Origin: Rhodoplanes serenus
GTDB lineage: Bacteria > Pseudomonadota > Alphaproteobacteria > Rhizobiales > Xanthobacteraceae
NCBI GenBank assembly: GCA_009720755.1
Contig: WNKV01000002.1
Location: forward strand, 1-64,000
Reading direction: 5' to 3'
DNA: 64,000 bases
The notes beneath the pieces are model-generated. The model was given only the letters and a program-made list of their open reading frames with translations. It made no database searches and was not told the DNA's origin. Both the position numbers and the translations under genes were made by a program. This document shows, piece by piece, positions 39,123-48,021 of the stretch. The number at the start of each line of letters is the position of its first letter. The stretch's first letter is position 1.

Positions 39123-40088
39123 ATGGCCGACACCGCCCATGCCCGCGTGGTGATCATCGGGTCCGGTCCTGCCGGTTATACGGCAGCGGTGTACGCGGCC
39201 CGCGCCATGCTGGAGCCGGTGCTGATCCAGGGCATCCAGCCGGGCGGCCAGCTCACCATCACCACCGACGTCGAGAACTATCCGGGCTTCGCCGAGCCGA
39301 TCCAGGGCCCCTGGCTCATGGAGCAGATGCAGAAGCAGGCGGAGCATGTCGGCACCCGCATCGTCACCGATCACGTCACCACGGTCGAGCTGTCGCAGCG
39401 TCCGTTCCGGGTCGTCTGCGAATCGGGCGCCGTGTACCTCGCCGAGACGCTGATCGTCGCGACGGGAGCGCAGGCACGCTGGCTCGGCCTGCCGTCCGAG
39501 GAGACGTTCAAGGGCTACGGTGTTTCGGCCTGCGCGACATGTGACGGCTTCTTCTATCGCGGCAAGCGCGTCGTCGTGGTCGGCGGCGGCAACTCGGCGG
39601 TCGAGGAGGCGCTGTTCCTCACCAACTTCGCCGAGAGCGTGACGGTGGTGCATCGGCGCGACGGCTTCCGGGCCGAGCGCATCTTGCAGGACCGGCTGTT
39701 CCGCAACCCCAAGGTCAAGGTGGTGTGGAACCACGTCGTCGACGAGATCGTCGGCACCGCCGAGCCCCGCAAGGTCACCGGGGTGCGGCTGCGCCATGCC
39801 CAGACCGGCGCTCCGACGCTGCTCGAGACGGACGGCGTGTTCGTCGCCATCGGGCACGCGCCGGCGACCGAGCTGGTCGCCGGGCAGCTCGCGCTGAAGC
39901 CGTCCGGTTACGTCGAGGTCGCGCCGTTCTCCACCGCGACCTCCGTGCCCGGCGTGTTCGCGGCCGGCGACGTCGCCGACGACATCTACCGGCAGGCCGT
40001 CACGGCTGCCGGGATGGGCTGCATGGCGGCCCTGGAGGCGGAGCGCTTCCTGGCCGCGCACGCGGAGACGCGCGCCGCGGCCGAGTGA
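39123..40088 (+). CDS. trxB: Thioredoxin-disulfide reductase
   Basis: TrxB reduces thioredoxin with NADPH and FAD. The 321-residue protein has the FAD motif IIGSGPAGYTAAVYAARA, the redox-active CATC at residues 137-140, the NADPH motif VVGGGNSAVEEALFL and HRRDGFRAE, and the second FAD motif VPGVFAAGDVADDIYRQAVTAAG. It is complete. The ATG at 39123 was chosen because upstream in-frame codons encode sequence unlike the family. It is divergent from lrp, and a lysR gene follows after 175 bp. Confidence 0.96.
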   Translation: MADTAHARVVIIGSGPAGYTAAVYAARAMLEPVLIQGIQPGGQLTITTDVENYPGFAEPIQGPWLMEQMQKQAEHVGTRIVTDHVTTVELSQRPFRVVCESGAVYLAETLIVATGAQARWLGLPSEETFKGYGVSACATCDGFFYRGKRVVVVGGGNSAVEEALFLTNFAESVTVVHRRDGFRAERILQDRLFRNPKVKVVWNHVVDEIVGTAEPRKVTGVRLRHAQTGAPTLLETDGVFVAIGHAPATELVAGQLALKPSGYVEVAPFSTATSVPGVFAAGDVADDIYRQAVTAAGMGCMAALEAERFLAAHAETRAAAE

Positions 40089-40263
40089 GACGTCGAGGAT
40101 CGTCGGTCATGGGATTCGGCATCGGTGCGGGGCGTTGCGGAGCGGTCGTGACCGTTCTCTCGAATCGAGCCAGATCAACACAGGCTCGCGCCGCATGCGG
40201 CGGGGCTGGCGCCCGTGTGCAACCGCGGGCCGGGATGGGAACGGGCGGCGCCCGCGAACGATC

Positions 40264-41157
40264 ATGGATTGGGATAAGCTGAAGGTCTTTCACGCTGCGG
40301 CCGAGGCCGGCAGCTTCACCCATGCCGGCGAGCAGCTCGGGCTGTCGCAGTCGGCGGTGTCGCGCCAGGTCAGTGCGCTCGAGCAGGAGCTGAGCGTGGC
40401 GCTGTTTCACCGCCATGCCCGCGGCCTGATCCTCACCGAGCAGGGCGAGCTGCTCTACCGCACCGCCCACGACGTGTTCATGAAGCTCGAATCGGTGCGG
40501 GTGAAGCTGACCGACAGCCGCGAGCGGCCGCATGGCGATCTGCGTGTCACCACCACGATCGGCATGGGGGTGCACTGGCTCACGCCGCGGCTCGGCGAGT
40601 TCACCGACCTCTATCCCGACATCCGCATCACGCTGATCACCACCGAGGAGGAGCTCGACCTCGCCATGCGCGAGGCCGACGTGGCGATCCGCCTGCGTCA
40701 GCCGACCCAGCCGGACCTGATCCAGCGCAAGCTGTTCTCGGTGCACTATCACGCCTATGCGTCGCCCGATTACCTGAAGCGTTTCGGCACGCCGCGCTCG
40801 GTCGACGACCTCGACAAGCACCGGCTGATCGTGCTCGGCGGCACTGTGGTGCCGATCAATCTCCAGAGCGCCCGCTGGCTCCTGACCACCGGCCGCGAGG
40901 GCAAGGATCTGCGCCAGCCGCATCTGATCATCACCAACATCGCCGGCGTGCTGCGGGCCTGCCAGCGCGGCATCGGCATCGCCATGCTGCCCGACTACAT
41001 CCTGGAGGACGACCAGAGCCTGGTCACGCTGTTCAGCGACGACGAGGCGGTGTCGCTCGACGCCTACTTCGTCTATCCGGAGGAGCTGAAGTCGGTCGCC
41101 CGCGTGCAGGCGTTCCGCGACTTCCTGGTCAGCAAGGCGCAGCGCTGGGCCTACTGA
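40264..41157 (+). CDS. LysR family transcriptional regulator
   Basis: The 297-residue protein has a LysR helix-turn-helix (MDWDKLKVFHAAAEAGSFT, then AGEQLGLSQSAVSRQVSALEQEL) and an effector domain of the usual size with GDLRVTTTIGMG at its start. It belongs to the group found next to trxB in related genomes, where its regulon is not clear to me. It is co-directional with trxB, and a strong terminator occurs 400 bp downstream. Confidence 0.93.
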   Translation: MDWDKLKVFHAAAEAGSFTHAGEQLGLSQSAVSRQVSALEQELSVALFHRHARGLILTEQGELLYRTAHDVFMKLESVRVKLTDSRERPHGDLRVTTTIGMGVHWLTPRLGEFTDLYPDIRITLITTEEELDLAMREADVAIRLRQPTQPDLIQRKLFSVHYHAYASPDYLKRFGTPRSVDDLDKHRLIVLGGTVVPINLQSARWLLTTGREGKDLRQPHLIITNIAGVLRACQRGIGIAMLPDYILEDDQSLVTLFSDDEAVSLDAYFVYPEELKSVARVQAFRDFLVSKAQRWAY

Positions 41158-41618
41158 GCCGCCGCGCTGGGGGTGTGGGCGCGGACCCGGTGGGCGTGGG
41201 CGGCGTGAGCACAGGATGCGGCCGAGCGTCGCGTCCGCCTCGGCGTGGGCCCTCTCGTTCGAGCGGTGTCGCGGACCTGACGGCTCCCGTCTCGCCCATT
41301 GTGGCGCAACGTAAGGGGTGGTGGGCCGAGTCCGATCCACTGTTCCGGCGCGGCGTGGCGGGCGAGCTCGGCCTGCTGTTCGCGAGGGCTGAACAGCCCT
41401 GCGGGACGGGCAAGGGTGACATGTGCTGGTCGGCATTGTGGATGAGCGCCGGTCAAGACATGCTGATCCGAGCTGCTGGCAACGGCTTCCTCCCACACTC
41501 CAACCGTCGCCGCCAGCTGTCCCTCTGGAAGGTGTTGTCGGCGTTAGCCGACGAAACTACGCCGGGTCGCGAGACCCGGCGTTTTTTATGAGCGATGGGA
41601 CCCCAACGTTGAGCGTCC
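41158..41618 (+). ncRNA. 461-bp gap with candidate structured RNA
   Basis: No credible protein lies between lysR and msrP, yet the region ends in a strong terminator. It contains two mutually exclusive hairpins: GCTGTTC (41375-41381) with GAACAGC (41391-41397), or AGGGCT (41385-41390) with AGCCCT (41395-41400). This could be an independent small RNA or a long 3' UTR of lysR. I could not match it to tmRNA, SRP RNA or RNase P RNA motifs; 6S RNA remains possible. Confidence 0.35.
41559..41587 (+). terminator. Strong intrinsic terminator
   Basis: ACGCCGGGTC (41559-41568) and GACCCGGCGT (41573-41582) form a perfect 10-bp stem with a GCGA tetraloop, followed by six T (41582-41587). It terminates plus-strand transcription from lysR or from a small RNA in the preceding gap. 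Confidence 0.92.
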
Positions 41619-42587
41619 TCACGCCCACAGGCGCTCGCCGTCGAGCCCCTGGTAGAGATGGGCGACCTGGTCGCCATAGCCGTTGAACAGCAGGGTCGGG
41701 CGTCGCTCGTCGGTGCCGAGCACGCGCTCGCTCGCCTGGCTCCAGCGCGGATGCGGGACCTGCGGGTTGACGTTGGCCCAGAAGCCGTACTCGCTCGCCT
41801 GGAGCGCCTCCCAATAGCTGCGCGGCCGCTGGTCCGTGAAGGTGAAGCGAACGATCGACTTGATCGACTTGAAGCCGTACTTCCACGGCACCGCGAGGCG
41901 CAGCGGTGCGCCCATCTGCTTGGCGACCGGCTTGCCGTACGCGCCGGTGACCAGGAAGGCCAGCTCGTTGGTGGCCTCGGCGATGGTCAGTCCCTCCACA
42001 TAGGGCCACGGGTACCATACCTGGCGCTGGCCGGGCGCCACCGTCGGGTCCTTGAAGGTCTCCATCCGGACGTATTTGGCGCTGCCGAGGGGCTTGGCCA
42101 GCGCCACCAGCGCGGCCATCGGGAAGCCCGTCCAGGGAATTGCCATCGACCACGCTTCGACGCAGCGATGGCGGTAGAGGCGCTCCTCCAGCGTCACCCG
42201 CTTGAGGAGATCGTCGATCCCGATCTCGAACGGCGTCTCGACCATGCCGTCGATCGCCACGGTCCACGGCCGGGTCTTCAGCGCCTGGGCGGCCCGGGCG
42301 ATGGATTTCGACGGGCCGAACTCGTAGAAGTTGTTGTAGTTGAGATTCACGGCTTCATCCGTCACCGGCCGGTCGAGCGCGTAGGCGGGGTTGCGTCGCG
42401 CCGGATAGAGCCCGGCCGACGGGTCCGGCACGTCGCCGATCCGCTGCGCCGGTGCGGCGGTCGGGAGGAAGGCGCCGGCCGCCAGCGCGGCACCGCCGGC
42501 GAGCAGGCGGCGGCGGTCAAGGAAGACGGCTTCGGGGGTCGCGGCGCTGTCGGGCAGCGCCCAGGGGCGGCGGCGGATCACCGGCAT
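41619..42587 (-). CDS. msrP: Protein-methionine-sulfoxide reductase catalytic subunit MsrP
   Basis: MsrP (YedY) repairs oxidised methionines in periplasmic proteins with a molybdopterin cofactor. The 322-residue protein has a Tat signal (DRRRLLAGGAALAAGAF, residues 24-40), NNFYEFG near residue 85, the molybdenum-binding cysteine in YRHRCVEAWS (Cys142), and a C-terminal molybdopterin oxidoreductase domain with WKYGFKSIKSI. It is complete. The heme-containing membrane partner MsrQ is not adjacent, so it must be encoded elsewhere or replaced. It is convergent with the terminator of the preceding region. Confidence 0.94.
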   Translation of the reverse strand: MPVIRRRPWALPDSAATPEAVFLDRRRLLAGGAALAAGAFLPTAAPAQRIGDVPDPSAGLYPARRNPAYALDRPVTDEAVNLNYNNFYEFGPSKSIARAAQALKTRPWTVAIDGMVETPFEIGIDDLLKRVTLEERLYRHRCVEAWSMAIPWTGFPMAALVALAKPLGSAKYVRMETFKDPTVAPGQRQVWYPWPYVEGLTIAEATNELAFLVTGAYGKPVAKQMGAPLRLAVPWKYGFKSIKSIVRFTFTDQRPRSYWEALQASEYGFWANVNPQVPHPRWSQASERVLGTDERRPTLLFNGYGDQVAHLYQGLDGERLWA

Positions 42588-43021
42588 GTCGGGCTCCCGG
42601 GGGGGCGTGGCGGGGCAGGGCCCGCCACACAGGAGAGATACGAACGAGGGGCGCCGCTTGTTTCAGCGTGGCGTGCGCCCCCGAGAGCTAGGGGCGGTGC
42701 GACGCCCCGGCAAGTCACGGCTTCGGGAGGCGCCGGGTGCCGCCTGCGGGCGGGCCGAGCGAAAACCGGGGTGACAGCGAGCGGGATCAGCGCACGCCAA
42801 GGTGGAGCCGGGCCGTCGCCCTCCTGTGGAAGACGTGTCGACCGTTGCGTTTTCGGCCCGTATGAGCGATCACCGGCCGAGGTCTCCGCGACAGGTCGCC
42901 CGGTCAGGCCGCCCGCCCGGCAGGCCGCCGGCGGTCGACGCGGTCGCGGGCGAGTTCGGATTGCGGGCAAGTTCGGTCGCAGGCAGGCCCGGCCGCAGGT
43001 GCGAGCCGGTCGAGGGCAGGG
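42588..43021. other. 434-bp GC-rich gap without a supported gene
   Basis: Only the msrP upstream region and the leader of the unknown gene at 43022 are evident. I see a GGCGGGGCAGGGCCCGCC hairpin near 42608 and no tRNA, repeat array or clear promoter. Confidence 0.45.
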
Positions 43022-43570
43022 ATGCTGGACATCTTGAACTGGAGCACGGTCGGACGATGGCTTCAGACCGGCGCGGCGCGTCCGCAGCCGCCGCTCTGGC
43101 GCACCGTGCTGCTTGGCCAGGCCCGCAATGCCGAGGCGTACCGCCGGACTCTCGCCGACGCCGGCATCCAGGTCAGCGGCGATGCCGACCGCCTGCTCGC
43201 CCGTCCCGGCCTGCGGGTCGCCGAGCGCAAGCGGCCGGTCGAGCTGGCGACCGTGTCGCCGGCGGAGCTCGGCTTCGCCCATGGGGCCCGCTACGACGAG
43301 CTTCGCGACCGCGCCCGCAAGCTGCGGTTGGGGCCGTGCCCGGCCGAGACCGGGGCGGCGCTCCGCCTGGCTTATCGTGACCAGCCGGTGGGCGAGCGGC
43401 TGGTGGTCGCCATGCCGCCGGTCGGTGATCCCGAGGACCCGCTGCTGTTCACGGTGGACTGTGACGAGGATGGGCTCTGGCTCGACGTCCACGACGGCCA
43501 TGCCGACGTGCTGTGGCGGCCCGACGACCGCTTCGTGTTCGTCCGCCGGCCGCCGCGCTGGCGGTTCTGA
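43022..43570 (+). CDS. Hypothetical protein, unrecognised
   Basis: I do not recognise this 182-residue protein. It begins MLDILNWSTVGRWLQTGAAR, has an Arg-rich middle, and ends VWRPDDRFVFVRRPPRWRF style, with aromatic and basic residues alternating in the last 20. The central part has EKRPVE-like charged helices and a run of acidic residues (DCDEDGLWLDVHDGHAD) that may form a beta-rich domain. There is no signal peptide or membrane segment. Codon positions show the strong third-base G/C bias of real genes. It is convergent with the ABC operon. Confidence 0.6.
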   Translation: MLDILNWSTVGRWLQTGAARPQPPLWRTVLLGQARNAEAYRRTLADAGIQVSGDADRLLARPGLRVAERKRPVELATVSPAELGFAHGARYDELRDRARKLRLGPCPAETGAALRLAYRDQPVGERLVVAMPPVGDPEDPLLFTVDCDEDGLWLDVHDGHADVLWRPDDRFVFVRRPPRWRF

Positions 43571-43602
43571 TCTGGCCCGGCTGATCTCCGGCACCCGCCG
43601 GA

Positions 43603-44394
43603 TCAGTCGATCTGCGCGTTGAAGTGCTTGCGGATCGTCTGGGTGAGCTCGATGAAGCCCGGCTTGCCGAGCACGTCGAGCTGGCGCGGACGCTCCAGCG
43701 GCACCGTGTAGATCGCCGCGATGCCGCCCGGCCGCTCCGACAGCACCACGATGCGGTCGGCCAGGAACACCGCTTCCGGGATCGAGTGGGTGATCAGCAG
43801 CGCCGTCTTCCTGGTCTCCAGCTGGATGCGCTGAAGCTCGGCGTTCATGCGCTCGCGCGTCATCGCGTCGAGGGCGCCGAACGGCTCGTCCATCAGGAGG
43901 ATCTTGGGATCGTGCACCAGCGCCCGGCAGATCGCCACGCGCTGCTGCATGCCGCCGGAGAGCTGCCACGGATGCTTGCTCTCGAAGCCGGCGAGGCCGG
44001 CCATCTTGAGCAGCGCTTCGGCGCGCGGCCGATACTGCTCGATCGGCAGCCCCTTGACCTCCACCGGCATCATCACGTTGGCCAGCACGGTGCGCCAGGG
44101 CAGCAGCAGGGCCGACTGGAACACGATGCCGACATCGCTGTGCGGGCTGGTGACGATGCGGTCACCGACCCGGATCTCGCCTTCGCTCGGGGCCATCAGG
44201 CCGGCGATCATCCGCAGCAGCGTGGTCTTGCCGCAGCCCGATGGGCCGACCACGACGACGAACTCGCCGTCGGCGATCGCCAGGTCGATCGGACGCAGAG
44301 ACGGAATCTCGCCGTCCCTGGTCCGGTAGGTCTTGGCCACGCGCGTGATCTCGATCATCGCGCGCGCAGCCGCCGGTTTGTCGGTGGCGAGCAT
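43603..44394 (-). CDS. NitT/TauT-type ABC transporter ATP-binding protein
   Basis: The 263-residue ATPase has Walker A GPSGCGKTT, the Q-loop FQSALLLPWRTV, the signature LSGGMQQR, and Walker B ILLMDEPFGALDAMT with the H-loop ITHSI. It resembles SsuB/TauB. Its ATG overlaps the stop of the binding-protein gene by one base, so translation is coupled. With the permease it would import a small organic solute; the binding protein decides which. It is the last gene of the minus-strand operon 46210-43603. Confidence 0.94.
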   Translation of the reverse strand: MLATDKPAAARAMIEITRVAKTYRTRDGEIPSLRPIDLAIADGEFVVVVGPSGCGKTTLLRMIAGLMAPSEGEIRVGDRIVTSPHSDVGIVFQSALLLPWRTVLANVMMPVEVKGLPIEQYRPRAEALLKMAGLAGFESKHPWQLSGGMQQRVAICRALVHDPKILLMDEPFGALDAMTRERMNAELQRIQLETRKTALLITHSIPEAVFLADRIVVLSERPGGIAAIYTVPLERPRQLDVLGKPGFIELTQTIRKHFNAQID

Positions 44395-45377
44395 CACAGC
44401 CCCGGAGCCGGAAGGTAGTCGTTGGTGTAGAAGATCTTCAGCTTGTCCTTGGCGGTCGGATCGAGACCGCCATACTCGACCATCAGGTCGACCGAGTCCT
44501 TCATGTTGGCATCGGCCACCCGGAACGGCTGCTTGGACTGGCCGGTCGGGTCCTTGTAGAGCGGGATGGTCAGCTCGAAGCCCTCGGTGAGGGTCGGCAG
44601 CTTGCCGCCCTTCGGATTGGCGTCGAGGATCGACTGGGCGGCCGCCTTCGGGTCCTTCACGGCCTCCTCGACCGACTTGATGCTGGCCCGCATGAAGCGC
44701 CGCACCAGGTCGGGGTTCTCCTTCACGTACTCGGTGTTGGCGATGATGCCGGAGGACACCAGATTGACCCCGTAATCGGAGAACTTGATCGGGGTCACGT
44801 CCTTGCCGGTGGCGTCCTTGATCTTCATGCTCTGATCCATGACGTAGCCGAGCAGGAGATCCGCCTGGTTGTTGATGACGGCATTGAGCTTGGTGGTCGC
44901 GTCGCCCGACACCACCTTGAAGTCGCTTTCCTTGAGGCCGGTCTTCTTGAGGAACAGCGGCCAGATCTGCGACATCGAATCGCCCGGCGTGGTGGCGACC
45001 GTCTTGCCCTTGATATCGTCCGGCTTGCGGATGTTCTTGTCGGTGAAGCCCATCACCGACATCGGGCTGGTCTGGAGCAGCACGCCGGTGGAGATGACCG
45101 GGGCGCCCTTGATGACCGCCCGCATCATGGTGGGCACGTCGACATAGCCGAACGGGATGCTGCGCGCGGCGACCACCTGGGTCACCGTGCCGGAGCCGCG
45201 GCCTTCCTGGATCTCCAGGTCGATGCCTTCCGCGGCGTAGTAGCCCTTGGCCTTGCCGTAATAGAAGGGCGCATGCTCCCCATAGACGTACCAGTTGATC
45301 ATCAGGGTGACCTTGTCGGCCGCCAGGGCGGGGCCGGCGAGAAGCACGGCGAAGATCGTCGTCAGAAACCGGATCAC
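44394..45377 (-). CDS. NMT1/THI5-like ABC substrate-binding protein
   Basis: The 327-residue protein has a signal peptide (FLTTIFAVLLAGPALA) and NMT1/THI5-like features: INWYVYGEHAPFYYGKAKGYYAAEGIDLEI near the mature start and PGDSMSQIWP in the middle. This family binds pyrimidine precursors, sulfonates, nitrate-like or aromatic compounds. The GTG at 45377 follows GGGAGG by 6 nt, which decides the start. It sits between the permease and ATPase genes. Confidence 0.9.
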   Translation of the reverse strand: MIRFLTTIFAVLLAGPALAADKVTLMINWYVYGEHAPFYYGKAKGYYAAEGIDLEIQEGRGSGTVTQVVAARSIPFGYVDVPTMMRAVIKGAPVISTGVLLQTSPMSVMGFTDKNIRKPDDIKGKTVATTPGDSMSQIWPLFLKKTGLKESDFKVVSGDATTKLNAVINNQADLLLGYVMDQSMKIKDATGKDVTPIKFSDYGVNLVSSGIIANTEYVKENPDLVRRFMRASIKSVEEAVKDPKAAAQSILDANPKGGKLPTLTEGFELTIPLYKDPTGQSKQPFRVADANMKDSVDLMVEYGGLDPTAKDKLKIFYTNDYLPAPGL

Positions 45378-45406
45378 GATGAACCTCCCTTCGATGATGG
45401 GCTCGA

Positions 45407-46210
45407 TCACGCGGCCACGATGAGGTCCTGGCGCTGGCTGGCATGCCAGGGGATCACCAGGCGTTCGATGAGGTCGAGAATCCAGAACAGAATCACACCG
45501 ATCAGCGCGAGGACGACCAGGGCGGCGAACATGGTCGGCAGCTCGAAGTTGCCGATCGAGCGTTGCAGCACGTAGCCGATCCCCGAGTTGGAGCCGACGA
45601 ACTCGCCCACCACGGCGCCCACCACGGCCAGCGTGATCGACACCTTGAGGCCCGAGAAGATCGCCGGCATCGCATAGGGAAGGCTCACCATGCGGAAGAT
45701 CTGAAGCCGGCTGGCCTCCATGGCGCGGGCGAGATCGAGCATGTCGGGCTCCACCGACTTGAAGCCCTGCACGGCCGACACCACCACCGGGAAGAAGCCG
45801 AGCAGGAACGCCGACAGCACCTTCGGCAGCATGCCGAAGCCGAACCACACGACGAACAGCGGCGCGATGGCGATCTTCGGAATCGACTGCGAGAAGACCA
45901 GCAGCGGGTAGACATAGCTCTCGACGGTGCGCGAGCTGGCGATCAACATGGCGACCGGGATGCCGAACACCGCCGACAGGAGGAAGCCCCAGACCGTGGC
46001 CTGCGTGGTTGGCCAGGCTTCCGCCAGGAGCTTGGGCCACTCGGCCCACAGGGTGTGGACCACGTCGATCGGGGCCGGCACCTGGTACGGCGGGATGTTG
46101 AACACCCGGATGGCGACGTCCCACAGGGCTATCAGAACGACCAGGAAGATCAGCGGGCGCAGCCACGGCGCCTGTAGGATCGTCTGCAATCTCCGCATGG
46201 CCGACCTCAT
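45407..46210 (-). CDS. NitT/TauT-type ABC transporter permease
   Basis: The 267-residue protein has about six membrane segments and the EAA-like loop EASRLQIFRMVSLPYAMPAIFSGLKV of binding-protein-dependent permeases. The ATG at 46210 was chosen for AAGGA 7 nt upstream over a GTG at 46231. It is the first gene of the operon and has a clear promoter at 46273-46301 with an operator-like palindrome at its start site. Confidence 0.92.
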   Translation of the reverse strand: MRSAMRRLQTILQAPWLRPLIFLVVLIALWDVAIRVFNIPPYQVPAPIDVVHTLWAEWPKLLAEAWPTTQATVWGFLLSAVFGIPVAMLIASSRTVESYVYPLLVFSQSIPKIAIAPLFVVWFGFGMLPKVLSAFLLGFFPVVVSAVQGFKSVEPDMLDLARAMEASRLQIFRMVSLPYAMPAIFSGLKVSITLAVVGAVVGEFVGSNSGIGYVLQRSIGNFELPTMFAALVVLALIGVILFWILDLIERLVIPWHASQRQDLIVAA

Positions 46211-46255
46211 CCGATGTCCTTGCCGAAGCACCTTGCGAGGGTGCCGTCCCGGATG

Positions 46256-46269
46256 TAACCATCCGGTTA
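46256..46269. promoter_or_regulatory. TetR-type operator candidate at the ABC promoter
   Basis: TAACC-ATCC-GGTTA is a perfect 5-bp inverted repeat with a 4-bp centre. It sits 3 bp downstream of the -10 box, over the predicted start site of the minus-strand operon. The core AACC-N4-GGTT equals that at 60042-60061 in the other ABC cluster. Confidence 0.5.
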
Positions 46270-46272
46270 TTA

Positions 46273-46301
46273 ATTAAAGGAGCCGGCCGTCATGGGGTCA
46301 A
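46273..46301 (-). promoter_or_regulatory. Sigma70-type promoter of the 46210-43603 ABC operon
   Basis: On the minus strand TTGACC (46301-46296) and TTTAAT (46278-46273) are 17 bp apart. It is the closest match to consensus in the window. The start would lie near 46266, inside the palindrome at 46256-46269. Confidence 0.75.
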
Positions 46302-46410
46302 GTCGTTCGCGCAAATTCGGCCGGCCGGACGACCCTGCCCTGCGACCAGAGCATGATACCGGGCCGGACGGGCTGCGGTGTCGGCCGGCGGAGGGGACCA
46401 GGGAGCGATC

Positions 46411-47889
46411 ATGACAGCAGCGAGCAGCGACAGCGTCGTGTCCCGGGCCGCGGTCGCGCCCGACGCGCCGAAGCTCCGGGTTCTCGAGGCGACGTTCCTG
46501 GAGCGCCCGGTGCGGCTGCGGCTGCCGTTCCGGTTCGGCGTGGTGACCCTGCGGGAGGCGCCGCAGGCGTTCGTCCGGGTGCGGGTCCGCACCGCCGACG
46601 GCCGAGAGGGCGAGGGGATCACGGCCGAGCTCCTGGTGCCCAAGTGGTTCGACAAGTCGCCCGACCTCTCCAACGAGGACAACTTCGACCAGCTTCGGCG
46701 CGCCCTCGCGATGGCGCGCGATCACTATGTGGCGGCGGGGCCCGACACCGCCTTCGGCCTCTCGGCCGGCCTCGAGCCCAGCTACCGGGCGGCCTGCGCG
46801 GCGGCCGGGCTCAACGATCTCGTCGCCTCCTTCGGGCTCGCCGAGCTCGATCGCGCCATCCTGGACGCCCTCGCCCGGCTCGACCAGGCCCCCGCCTTCG
46901 CTCTGGTGGCGGCCAACCGGATCGGCCTCACCACACGCCCGACGCCCGATCTCGCCGGCTTCGATCTCGACGGCTTCCTGCGCGGCCTCGCGCCGTCGCC
47001 GTCGATCTTCGTGCGACACACCGTCGGCATGGTCGACGCGCTCACCCGGGCCGAGACGCTCGGCCACCGCCTCGACGACGGTCTGCCCGAGAGCCTCGAG
47101 GAGGTGATCGAAGCGTATGGCCACCGGCATTTCAAGCTCAAGGTGTCGGGCGACGCGGGCGCCGACATCAATCGTCTGTGTGGCATCGCGGCGGTGCTCG
47201 ATCGCATCAGTGATCCTTATGTCGTCACCCTCGACGGCAACGAGCAGTACCAGACCGTCGAGGCCGCGGTGGCGCTGTGGCGGCGCATGGGCGAGGAGCC
47301 CCGGCTCGCCCGGCTGGTCGCCTCCACGCTGCATATCGAGCAGCCGATCACCCGGGCGCGGGCGCTCTCCGAGCCGGTCCACGCGCTCGCCGATCTGGTG
47401 CCGGTGGAGGTGGATGAATCGGACTGCGACATCGACGTGTTCCCGCGGGCGCGGGCGCTCGGCTATCGCGGCGTCTCGGCCAAGTCCTGCAAGGGCATCT
47501 ACCGCGCCCTGCTCAATCGGGCGCGCGTCGCGCACTGGAACGCCGAGGAGCGCGCCGCGGGCCGCGACGGACGCTTCTTCATGTCGGCCGAGGACCTCAC
47601 CACCCAGGCTGGCGTCGCGGTGCAGCAGGATCTGGCGCTTGCCACCCTGGTCGGGGTCCGTCATGTCGAGCGCAACGGCCATCACTATGTCGACGGCATG
47701 GCGGGGGCGAGCGAGGAGGAGCAGGCGCGCGTCCTCGCCGCCCATCCGGACCTCTATGCCCGCAGCCACGGCCGGGTGCGCCTTGCCATCCGGGGCGGTG
47801 CGGTTGCGCTCGGCTCGCTCGCCGCGGTGCCCGGCCTCGCGGTCGGCGCCATGCCGGATTGGGCGTCGATGCGCCCCATGCCGATGTGA
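46411..47889 (+). CDS. Enolase-superfamily enzyme (mandelate racemase-like)
   Basis: The 492-residue protein shows the enolase-superfamily barrel: FKLKVSGD with lysines 242 and 244, the metal ligands TLDGNEQY (Asp275) and HIEQP (Glu310), VDESD (335-338) and SAKSCKG with a lysine at 358 or 361. Members abstract a proton alpha to a carboxylate. At 492 residues it is longer than typical members (about 350-400) because of N- and C-terminal additions. It is divergent from the ABC operon and may act on the imported compound. The ATG at 46411 follows GGGAGC. The reaction is unknown. Confidence 0.85.
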   Translation: MTAASSDSVVSRAAVAPDAPKLRVLEATFLERPVRLRLPFRFGVVTLREAPQAFVRVRVRTADGREGEGITAELLVPKWFDKSPDLSNEDNFDQLRRALAMARDHYVAAGPDTAFGLSAGLEPSYRAACAAAGLNDLVASFGLAELDRAILDALARLDQAPAFALVAANRIGLTTRPTPDLAGFDLDGFLRGLAPSPSIFVRHTVGMVDALTRAETLGHRLDDGLPESLEEVIEAYGHRHFKLKVSGDAGADINRLCGIAAVLDRISDPYVVTLDGNEQYQTVEAAVALWRRMGEEPRLARLVASTLHIEQPITRARALSEPVHALADLVPVEVDESDCDIDVFPRARALGYRGVSAKSCKGIYRALLNRARVAHWNAEERAAGRDGRFFMSAEDLTTQAGVAVQQDLALATLVGVRHVERNGHHYVDGMAGASEEEQARVLAAHPDLYARSHGRVRLAIRGGAVALGSLAAVPGLAVGAMPDWASMRPMPM

Positions 47890-48021
47890 GGCGCGCCATG
47901 CCAACCTGCATCCGGCGCAATCGCTCCTCTGCCGGCGGCCGGGGCGGGCCGCCGGTCTCCCGGCCGGGGCTCCCGCCTGTTCTCACGGCCCCGGCAAAAG
48001 CACGATCCGTCCGCCGAAATG

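Noticed and set aside
41175-41591. 138-codon plus-strand frame downstream of lysR
   Set aside because: No family signal, poor codon pattern, and the end runs through a perfect terminator hairpin. I treat the region as non-coding.
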